A stretch of 6,901 bases of DNA from an uncultured Butyrivibrio sp. (GTDB lineage: Bacteria; Bacillota; Clostridia; Lachnospirales; Lachnospiraceae): the NCBI GenBank assembly GCA_910577605.1, contig CAJTON010000053.1:1-6901 (forward strand), read 5' to 3'. This document shows positions 1 through 3,413 of this stretch, piece by piece (position 1 is the first letter of the stretch; each line of letters starts with the position of its first letter). Below the pieces are notes generated by a model. It ran no database searches. It saw nothing but the letters and a program-made list of their open reading frames with translations, and was not told the origin of the DNA. Position numbers and translations under genes: made by a program.

Positions 1-14
1 AAGGACAGTCAATA

Positions 15-99
15 TGGTGCGGATAACAGGACTTGAACCTGCACGGGTCGCCCCACATGAACCTGAATCATGCGCGTATGCCAATTCCGCCACGACTGC
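15..99 (-). tRNA. tRNA-Leu (anticodon CAG), acceptor stem mispaired
   Basis: Read on the minus strand, this is a class II (long variable arm) leucine tRNA. The D stem (GCG/CGC), anticodon stem (CATGA/TCATG), loop TTCAGGT with anticodon CAG (reads CUG), a variable arm closed by GGG/CCC, the T arm (GCAGG, TTCAAGT, CCTGT), discriminator A and an encoded CCA (17-15) are all present. The acceptor stem does not close. The 5' strand is GCAGTCG (99-93) and the 3' strand is TATCCGC (25-19), which gives A-C, T-T and C-A mismatches and a terminal G-T. The 3' strand calls for GCGGATA. The 5' strand is instead identical to that of the neighbouring tRNA-Leu(AAG). The gene is therefore either a recombinant or decayed copy or an assembly chimera. 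Identity as a Leu tRNA is secure; function is doubtful. Confidence 0.85.
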
Positions 100-109
100 A
101 AGCTTATTT

Positions 110-138
110 ATAATATCATTCGGGGAGTGCCGTGTCAA
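110..138 (-). promoter_or_regulatory. Promoter of tRNA-Leu(CAG)
   Basis: On the minus strand a perfect -35 TTGACA (138-133) is followed by a 17-nt spacer and -10 TATTAT (115-110), preceded by TGA (extended -10). Transcription would start near 103, only a few bases before tRNA nucleotide 1 at 99. This is a strong sigma-A type promoter, as expected for a stable RNA gene. Confidence 0.8.
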
Positions 139-181
139 GAAGTGAATTCAATATTTTTTTGCGAAAAAAACAAAATAAGTC

Positions 182-210
182 TTGCATTTGTTTTTTAATT
201 ATGGTATCAT
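182..210 (+). promoter_or_regulatory. Promoter of tRNA-Leu(AAG)
   Basis: A -35 box TTGCAT (182-187), a 17-nt spacer and a -10 box TATCAT (205-210) with an upstream TGG (extended -10) are present. The predicted start is near 217, about 28 nt before the tRNA. An A/T-rich tract upstream (about 150-180) could act as an UP element shared with the divergent promoter. Confidence 0.75.
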
Positions 211-244
211 TTCATTCGGCGCTGATAGTGAGCGCCAATGTTGA

Positions 245-329
245 GCAGTCGTGGCGGAATTGGCATACGCGCTAGACTAAGGATCTAGTCCATATTGCTT
301 GGGTGCGGGTTCAAGTCCCGCCGACTGCA
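245..329 (+). tRNA. tRNA-Leu (anticodon AAG)
   Basis: This is a complete class II leucine tRNA. The acceptor stem GCAGTCG/CGACTGC pairs perfectly. The D stem is GCG/CGC, the anticodon stem CTAGA/TCTAG, the loop CTAAGGA (anticodon AAG, for CUU), the variable arm closes with TCCA/TGGG, the T arm is GCGGG-TTCAAGT-CCCGC, and the discriminator is A (329). The next bases are TCA, so CCA is not encoded and must be added after transcription, unlike the neighbouring CAG gene. Leucine tRNAs with A34 are uncommon in bacteria, where GAG is usual; A34 would be kept as A or deaminated to inosine. Confidence 0.93.
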
Positions 330-332
330 TCA

Positions 333-380
333 GAAAACGACAGGTTTTGACATAATAAAACTTGTCGTTTTCCTTGTTAT
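333..380 (+). terminator. Rho-independent terminator of tRNA-Leu(AAG)
   Basis: A 16-bp stem pairs 333-348 with 357-372, with a single G-T wobble and an 8-nt loop, directly after the tRNA. The A-rich start and T-rich end of the stem (TTTTC) plus the T-rich sequence that follows make a good intrinsic terminator. It could work in both directions. Confidence 0.8.
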
Positions 381-408
381 TTGACCTTTTCAAAAAACAC
401 AGTACATT
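381..408 (+). promoter_or_regulatory. Possible promoter of the first GNAT gene
   Basis: TTGACC (381-386), a 16-nt spacer and TACATT (403-408) lie immediately after the tRNA terminator. The predicted start near 415 gives a leader of about 20 nt before the ATG at 435. The -10 box matches only 4 of 6 consensus positions, so this call is moderate. Confidence 0.45.
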
Positions 409-434
409 CTAAAAAATGTAATGGAGAAAAACCA

Positions 435-848
435 ATGAAGAAAGAGATTGACGATAGCATCATTGAATTAACCATAAACGATCTTGATAAGTGCGTATCT
501 TTTTGGGATATTCCAAGCAAGCTATCAGAGTCTATAAATAGTGGAAAAAGAAAAGTTTTTGCTTATAAAGTAGGCGACACTTACATTGGTGGATGTGCCC
601 TTTCAATTAGAGAAGAAGATTGCGGACATTTTTCTTATTTTGCTGTTGCACCCGATTTTCGCGGAAATGGAATTGGCAGTTGCATCATAGATTTTGCTGT
701 AATATATTTTAAGAATATGGGTCTGAGAAAAATGAGACTTCATGTTTACAAGAATAATTTCAATGCAATCAGATTATATAAAAGAAAAGGTTTTGTTTAC
801 GAAGTCGATATTACACATGAAAAAATCGCAATGATAAAGACAATATAG
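435..848 (+). CDS. GNAT family N-acetyltransferase (RimI-like fold), 137 aa
   Basis: This is a small single-domain acetyltransferase that would transfer acetyl from acetyl-CoA to an amine; the substrate is unknown. The acetyl-CoA pyrophosphate-binding loop of motif A is visible as F-R-G-N-G-I-G at residues 75-81, following strand SYFAVAPD. Motif B is NNFNAIRLYKRKGF (107-120), the usual GNAT C-terminal helix and strand. The ATG at 435 is preferred over the upstream in-frame TTG at 381. It has GGAG at 423-426 with 8-nt spacing and gives a normal family length, whereas the TTG has no ribosome binding site and falls in the candidate promoter. The gene is very AT-rich (about 27-33% GC in sampled lines, against 55-60% in the Sec region) and uses many AAA and ATA codons, which suggests recent acquisition. 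It stands alone, between the tRNA terminator and a gene-poor region. Confidence 0.85.
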   Translation: MKKEIDDSIIELTINDLDKCVSFWDIPSKLSESINSGKRKVFAYKVGDTYIGGCALSIREEDCGHFSYFAVAPDFRGNGIGSCIIDFAVIYFKNMGLRKMRLHVYKNNFNAIRLYKRKGFVYEVDITHEKIAMIKTI

Positions 849-853
849 TATTT

Positions 854-905
854 GATATTGTGAGAGGACAACTCTCAACACTAAACCGCTGAAAATATCT
901 TTTTT
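854..905 (+). terminator. Possible terminator of the first GNAT gene
   Basis: GATATT (854-859) pairs with AATATC (894-899), which is followed at once by six T (900-905). The long interior contains a second hairpin, TGAGAG (861-866) with CTCTCA (872-877) around a GACAA loop. The T run and position just after the stop codon favour termination, but the outer stem is short and the interior long. Confidence 0.4.
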
Positions 906-923
906 GTAGTGCTTAGACATAAC

Positions 924-976
924 TGGACACCAGTTTTGATACAATGAGTATCGAAGCGGGTGTCCAATTTCTTTTT
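924..976 (+). repeat. 43-nt imperfect palindrome with T-rich tail
   Basis: TGGACACC (924-931) pairs with GGTGTCCA (959-966). Inside it, TTTTGATAC (934-942) pairs with GTATCGAAG (948-956, two G-T wobbles), leaving a 5-nt loop, AATGA. The only break is one A-G mismatch. A T-rich tract, ATTTCTTTTT, follows. It could be an intrinsic terminator, an operator (the palindrome holds TGATACAAT, an extended -10 match at 937-945), or the end of a decayed insertion element. The structure is certain; its role is not. Confidence 0.6.
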
Positions 977-1108
977 GTAAAAGACCCTATTTGCATGGGC
1001 TTTCGTATACCTTTTAACAAATCAGATTCTACGATAACCGAGAAACGGTCGCCGGAGGAACTTTTTGGTTATGTACTTTTTAATTTTAGGTTTGAAGGGT
1101 GTGCATAG
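944..1108 (+). pseudogene. Doubtful 54-codon open frame, possible gene remnant
   Basis: An open frame runs from 923 to TAG at 1106-1108. The first ATG is at 944 (54 aa), with another at 995 (37 aa); neither has a ribosome binding site. The C-terminal part contains TITEKRSPEELFGYVLFNF, which reads like a real helix-rich protein stretch, but I do not recognise a family. The first ATG lies inside the 43-nt palindrome. It is probably debris of a longer gene rather than a translated small protein. Confidence 0.2.
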
Positions 1109-1130
1109 CTCCGAAAGGAATGGTTAAAAG

Positions 1131-1204
1131 GTGCAACAAAATGTCATCGCCAAGTTGCGTAAAAGTCGCCGAATAGTAATAGATCATCTGGGAAGCCGTT
1201 GCAG
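1131..1204 (+). pseudogene. Possible transposase-like fragment
   Basis: The frame after the TAA at 1125-1127 encodes VIAKLRKSRRIVIDHLGS before running into TGA. The R-R-I-V-I-D-H-L-G-S pattern recalls the N-terminal K/R-R-x-V-x-x-H-x-G-S stretch of IS4/IS1634-type transposases. Skipping one base at the end would continue as VAVEKLTN. This is a resemblance from memory over about 20 residues only. The minus strand is also open here for about 40 codons, so even the coding strand is uncertain. Confidence 0.2.
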
Positions 1205-1233
1205 TTGAAAAACTTACAAATTAGGCATATAAT
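1205..1233 (+). promoter_or_regulatory. Promoter of the second GNAT gene
   Basis: A -35 box TTGAAA (1205-1210), a 17-nt spacer and a perfect -10 TATAAT (1228-1233) are present. The start near 1240 gives a leader of about 39 nt before the ATG at 1279. Confidence 0.8.
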
Positions 1234-1278
1234 GGCTATATGTTAGAACGACAAATCTGAATTTACGGAGAATCTCAA

Positions 1279-1875
1279 ATGGAACATATAATAGTCAGAC
1301 GGGAAGAAGAAAAGGATTACCGAAAAGTAGAAGAAATAACAAGAGCAGCATTTAATTATCCCGAGAGGATACTGCGTGGTAAAATTGGATGTCCTTATGA
1401 ACATTGGATGGTTCATGAGTTAAGGCAGCGTGATGGCATTATTGAATTGAGTTTAGTTGCGCAACTAAAAAACGGAACGATAGTCGGACACATTATTTGC
1501 AGTAAAGCGGTTGTTAAAAAGGAAAGCTATATGCTTCCTGTCCTTAATTTTGGTCCGTTGAGCGTACTCCCCGAATATCAGCGTAGAGGCATTGGACAGG
1601 CCCTCATTCGCGCAATGATAGAGAAAGCCCAAAAGCTTGGTTTCGGTGCTATTCTATTTTTTGGAAGACCGGAATACTATCCGCAGTTTGGTTTTAAAGA
1701 GGCGGCCGTTTATGGCATATCCGATGCTGAAGGCTATAATTACCCTGCCTTTATGGGCATGGAATTAAAAGAAGGATATCTAAAGAATGCTTGCGGTGGA
1801 AAGTTTTTTGAGTCGGATATATATAATGACGAGCTTAACCGTGAAACTGTAATGAGGTTTGATAGAAATTTTTGA
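1279..1875 (+). CDS. GNAT family N-acetyltransferase, YhbS-like, 198 aa
   Basis: This is a predicted acetyl-CoA-dependent acetyltransferase of the YhbS-like group (COG3153 type, by recognition). Residues 3-30 form the first strand and helix. Motif A, LSVLPEYQRRGIGQALI (94-110), has the Q-R-R-G-I-G pyrophosphate loop. It is followed by FGAILFFGRPEYYPQFGF (122-139), whose G-x-P-x-Y-Y-x-x-F-G-F pattern is typical of this group. The C-terminal part (about 145-198) has the MELKEGYL segment expected before the end. Substrate is unknown; proteins of this group are often annotated only as putative acetyltransferases. The ATG at 1279 has GGAG (1267-1270) 8 nt upstream. The gene has its own promoter and no clear terminator. 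Base composition lies between the AT-rich first GNAT and the Sec region. The two GNATs share little beyond the fold, so they are not a recent duplication. Confidence 0.88.
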   Translation: MEHIIVRREEEKDYRKVEEITRAAFNYPERILRGKIGCPYEHWMVHELRQRDGIIELSLVAQLKNGTIVGHIICSKAVVKKESYMLPVLNFGPLSVLPEYQRRGIGQALIRAMIEKAQKLGFGAILFFGRPEYYPQFGFKEAAVYGISDAEGYNYPAFMGMELKEGYLKNACGGKFFESDIYNDELNRETVMRFDRNF

Positions 1876-1983
1876 TAAACGACAAGCTTCAATTCCGGTT
1901 TCAATGATTGCAAAGGCATTAATTCCGCGGTTGAAGAGTTGGCTGCCTTCCATGAAGCAAAAGAAATCGTAAAGCTTTTTTAA
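1876..1983 (+). other. Open in-frame tail after the GNAT stop codons, possible remnant
   Basis: The GNAT frame ends with TGA (1873-1875) followed directly by TAA (1876-1878), then stays open for 34 codons to a TAA at 1981. The reading includes NSAVEELAAFHEAKEIVKLF, which looks like a natural amphipathic C-terminal helix. There is no start codon or ribosome binding site, so it is not expressed as such. It may be the tail of a lost gene left behind by an insertion or deletion, or chance. I cannot assign a family. Confidence 0.25.
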
Positions 1984-1987
1984 TCGC

Positions 1988-2016
1988 TTGAAAGTTAATA
2001 GATTTTATGTTAGAGT
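1988..2016 (+). promoter_or_regulatory. Promoter of the VOC gene
   Basis: TTGAAA (1988-1993), a 17-nt spacer and TAGAGT (2011-2016) preceded by TGT (extended -10) are present. The start near 2023 gives a leader of about 38 nt. The -10 matches 4 of 6 consensus positions, helped by the TGn element. Confidence 0.6.
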
Positions 2017-2060
2017 GAGAACCGTGAATTTATTCTTTTTGTGTAGGAGAAATAACATAT

Positions 2061-2447
2061 ATGAAAAATTATACTCAGGTTTATGTTAAAAACAGTATGG
2101 AGGCGGCAAAAACATACTGTAAAGCCTTCGGCGCTGAAATAACGCTTGAAATGAAAGATGAAGCCGGGACTGCTTACGAGCACTGTGAATTATCAGTTAA
2201 CGGCGAGGGCTTTTTGGCGGTAAGCGAAGCGAAAAATCCCTGCGATGTAGAGTTTGTCCACAAAATGAAGTGGGAAACGATGACTTTTAATGTGTTTGAG
2301 ATGGGGACCGAAGAAAGCGTTCGGCGCGCGTTTGATGTTTTGAGCGACGGCGGAGTTGTTATTGACGCGATTCACGAGCTGCCGTGGAGCAAATGCTGCG
2401 CCACTGTTATTGACAGGTACGGAGTATGCTGGTGGATCTCTATTTAG
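2061..2447 (+). CDS. VOC superfamily protein, PhnB/glyoxalase-like, 128 aa
   Basis: This is a vicinal-oxygen-chelate fold protein of the PhnB-like kind, often annotated as glyoxalase/bleomycin resistance or 3-demethylubiquinone methyltransferase-like. The first half, from QVYVKNSMEAAKTYCKAFGA (6-25), is the first beta-alpha-beta unit. The second ends with the family signature PWSKCCATVIDRYGVCWW (108-125), corresponding to the usual PW-S-x-x-D-x-F-G-V-x-W. H41 and E43 lie where PhnB-like proteins carry candidate metal or ligand residues, but I cannot confirm metal binding. Length is normal. The start at 2061 has AGGAG (2045-2049), with a slightly long spacing of 11 nt. It is a single-gene unit with its own promoter. 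Reaction and substrate are unknown; a role in small-molecule detoxification or resistance is only a family-based guess. Confidence 0.85.
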   Translation: MKNYTQVYVKNSMEAAKTYCKAFGAEITLEMKDEAGTAYEHCELSVNGEGFLAVSEAKNPCDVEFVHKMKWETMTFNVFEMGTEESVRRAFDVLSDGGVVIDAIHELPWSKCCATVIDRYGVCWWISI

Positions 2448-2497
2448 GGAGCAAAACATTATTTCCTACTATATGTAAAAAGAATAATTTCAAATAA

Positions 2498-2521
2498 GCC
2501 GGACAGATGCATTGTTCCGGC
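2498..2521 (+). other. Hairpin upstream of the preQ1 riboswitch
   Basis: GCCGGA (2498-2503) pairs with TCCGGC (2516-2521), with a few more weak pairs inside. It ends just before the P1 stem of the riboswitch candidate and has no T run, so it is not a terminator on the plus strand. It may stabilise the leader or insulate the aptamer. Confidence 0.4.
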
Positions 2522-2526
2522 AAAAC

Positions 2527-2568
2527 CGTGTGTTCGTAACCATCCACACGTTAAACAAAACTAAGGAG
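2527..2568 (+). promoter_or_regulatory. preQ1-I riboswitch candidate (translational) of queT
   Basis: P1 is CGTGTG (2527-2532) with CACACG (2545-2550), enclosing the 12-nt loop TTCGTAACCATC. It is followed by an A-rich tail running into ACTAAGGAG (to 2568). This matches the preQ1 class I layout: short stem, loop beginning TTC, and an AAAACTAAGG tail that folds back on the stem and pairs with the loop as a pseudoknot. The tail overlaps the ribosome binding site AAGGAG (2563-2568), so bound preQ1 should hide it and stop translation. The downstream gene is a queuosine-precursor transporter, the expected regulon member. No terminator follows, which supports translational control. Confidence 0.85.
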
Positions 2569-2577
2569 ATTTGAATT

Positions 2578-3096
2578 ATGAGAAACAAAAAGGTTTTTTT
2601 CGTCACTCAGGCGGCTGTCATTGCCGCTCTCTACGTCGTACTGACGCTTCTTGCCAACGTGCTCGGACTTGCAAACGGAGCCGTTCAGGTCCGCTTTTCT
2701 GAAGCTCTTACCGTACTTCCTTTTTTGACGCCGGCGGCGATACCGGGACTTACAATAGGCTGTCTTCTGGCTAACCTCCTGACGGGCGCGGCAGCGCTTG
2801 ATATTGCCTTCGGACCGGTAGCGACCTTGATTGGCGCGTTGGGAACGTATCTTATCGGAAGAGCTTCCGTCAAATGGTTCAAATGGCTTTCGCCCCTGCC
2901 GCCGATAATCGCGAATATGCTTATCGTGCCGTGGGTGCTGATAACCGCCTACGAGGTGCCGGACGCTTACTGGTTCCTTATGCTTACGGTGGGAGCGGGA
3001 GAAGTTATATCGTGCGGAATGCTCGGACTTGTGCTTCTGCATGCGCTCAAGGGTAGCCGGGCGGTCATATTTAACGGCGGTCTTCAGGGAAGGTAA
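2578..3096 (+). CDS. queT: QueT family queuosine-precursor transporter, 172 aa
   Basis: This integral membrane substrate-binding (S) component of an ECF-type importer (QueT/DUF988 family) is predicted to bring in a queuosine precursor such as preQ1 or preQ0. Five or six hydrophobic helices are visible, roughly at 7-30, 42-70, 74-95, 107-126 and 131-157. The conserved segment VRFSEALTVLPFLTPAAIPG (38-57) followed by GCLLANLL is the family hallmark. An ECF energising module (EcfA/EcfT) is not in the window and is probably shared and encoded elsewhere. ATG at 2578 lies 9 nt after AAGGAG, which is part of the riboswitch expression platform. The gene ends 85 bp before scfA, which has its own promoter, so read-through into scfA is possible but not needed. 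No queuosine synthesis or tgt gene is present in the window. Confidence 0.9.
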   Translation: MRNKKVFFVTQAAVIAALYVVLTLLANVLGLANGAVQVRFSEALTVLPFLTPAAIPGLTIGCLLANLLTGAAALDIAFGPVATLIGALGTYLIGRASVKWFKWLSPLPPIIANMLIVPWVLITAYEVPDAYWFLMLTVGAGEVISCGMLGLVLLHALKGSRAVIFNGGLQGR

Positions 3097-3115
3097 ATAT
3101 TTTTGCAAAAAAGAC

Positions 3116-3144
3116 TTTAATTATTGTCCGTTTTATGCTATAAT
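3116..3144 (+). promoter_or_regulatory. Extended -10 promoter of the scfA-scfB-secDF operon
   Basis: A perfect TATAAT (3139-3144) is preceded by TGC (extended -10). The -35 region at 17-nt spacing, TTTAAT (3116-3121), is poor, as allowed for extended -10 promoters. The start near 3151 gives a leader of about 30 nt before scfA. Confidence 0.75.
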
Positions 3145-3176
3145 CTCCTATATTTCTATTTTGTAAGGGAGATTAT
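3140..3176 (+). promoter_or_regulatory. Inverted repeat spanning the -10 box and the scfA ribosome binding site
   Basis: ATAATCTCC (3140-3148) is a perfect 9-bp complement of GGAGATTAT (3168-3176), separated by 19 nt. The left arm overlaps the TATAAT box and the right arm contains the GGGAG ribosome binding site of scfA. A transcript starting near 3151 would lack the left arm, so the repeat could act as a DNA operator. On RNA reading through from queT it would instead hide the ribosome binding site. Chance is possible. Confidence 0.4.
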
Positions 3177-3181
3177 GACAA

Positions 3182-3322
3182 ATGAAGCATATTAAGACGA
3201 TCAATACCAAGAATCTTAAGGAGACAGCTAAGAAGGGCGGCTGCGGCGAGTGCCAGACCTCCTGCCAGTCCGCCTGCAAGACCTCCTGCACGGTGGGCAA
3301 CCAGAGCTGTGAGAATAAATAA
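3182..3322 (+). CDS. scfA: SCIFF RiPP precursor peptide (six cysteines in 45 residues), 46 aa
   Basis: This is the precursor of the SCIFF ranthipeptide of Clostridia. The leader MKHIKTINTKNLKETAKKGG (1-20) is lysine-rich and should bind the recognition domain of the maturase. The core carries six cysteines at C21, C24, C28, C32, C36 and C43, in the pattern C-x2-C-x3-C-x3-C-x3-C-x6-C. It includes SCQSACKTSCTVGNQSC (27-43), which I recognise as the conserved SCIFF core. In a characterised homologue the maturase links Cys32 to Thr37; both are at the same numbers here. T34 and T26 are other possible acceptors. GGGAG (3167-3171) lies 10 nt before the ATG. The maturase gene follows after 91 nt with a hairpin between. 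The mature product's role is not firmly known; signalling functions have been proposed for clostridial members. No leader-cleaving protease is visible in the window. Confidence 0.95.
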   Translation: MKHIKTINTKNLKETAKKGGCGECQTSCQSACKTSCTVGNQSCENK

Positions 3323-3345
3323 TTTATCGAGCGTTATCAGACTGT

Positions 3346-3376
3346 GAGAGAGTGTGGAGGATTTCGACACTCTCTT
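3346..3376 (+). promoter_or_regulatory. Intercistronic hairpin between scfA and scfB
   Basis: AGAGAGTGT (3347-3355) pairs perfectly with ACACTCTCT (3367-3375), with a G-T extension, around an 11-nt loop containing GGAGG. A weakly T-rich sequence follows (TATCTGTGTGTTTGG). It could be a leaky terminator or a 3' stabilising stem that keeps the precursor mRNA more abundant than the maturase mRNA, a common arrangement for RiPP precursors. Confidence 0.55.
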
Positions 3377-3413
3377 ATCTGTGTGTTTGGATAATAAATA
3401 CCGGAGGATAATT

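Larger units (their letters stand above)
849..1204. other. Gene-poor stretch between the two GNAT genes
   Basis: I see no intact gene here. The stretch holds a possible terminator, the 43-nt palindrome, and short open frames that look like decayed coding DNA. It also has a 10-bp inverted repeat, ACCTTTTAAC (1009-1018) with GTTAAAAGGT (1123-1132), enclosing a smaller one, ATAACC/GGTTAT. The enclosed 104 nt also contain small hairpins such as ACCG-AGAAA-CGGT. I could not match the region to a riboswitch or small RNA that I know. It most likely marks an old insertion or deletion. Confidence 0.5.

Noticed and set aside
381..434. Upstream TTG start for the first GNAT gene
   Set aside because: No ribosome binding site, and it would overlap the candidate promoter. 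The ATG at 435 has GGAG at good spacing and matches the family's beginning.
2410..2438. Perfect TTGACA inside the end of the VOC gene as a queT promoter
   Set aside because: At 17 nt the -10 position reads TGGATC, which is poor. No convincing queT promoter was found, so none is annotated.
245..2447. Integrative element with the tRNA-Leu 3' end as attachment site
   Set aside because: I looked for a second copy of the T-arm/acceptor 3' sequence downstream and found none, and there is no integrase in the window.
2193..2459. Minus-strand open frame opposite the VOC gene
   Set aside because: It is antisense to a clear family member, with no ribosome binding site and no recognisable domain.
2498..2521. 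Hairpin as terminator of the VOC gene
   Set aside because: It is followed by AAAACC rather than a T run on the plus strand.
2551..3108. 185-codon minus-strand frame opposite queT
   Set aside because: It is highly basic and low in hydrophobics, overlaps the riboswitch, and is antisense to a recognised membrane protein.
3173..3370. Minus-strand 65-codon frame with AGGLAGGLAGG repeats opposite scfA
   Set aside because: The repeats are just the reverse complement of the repeated Cys codons of ScfA.
3354..3413. Upstream GTG start for the maturase, adding 20 residues
   Set aside because: It lies within the intercistronic hairpin, has no placed ribosome binding site, and the added residues do not look like the family. 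GTG 3414 follows GGAGG at 6 nt.
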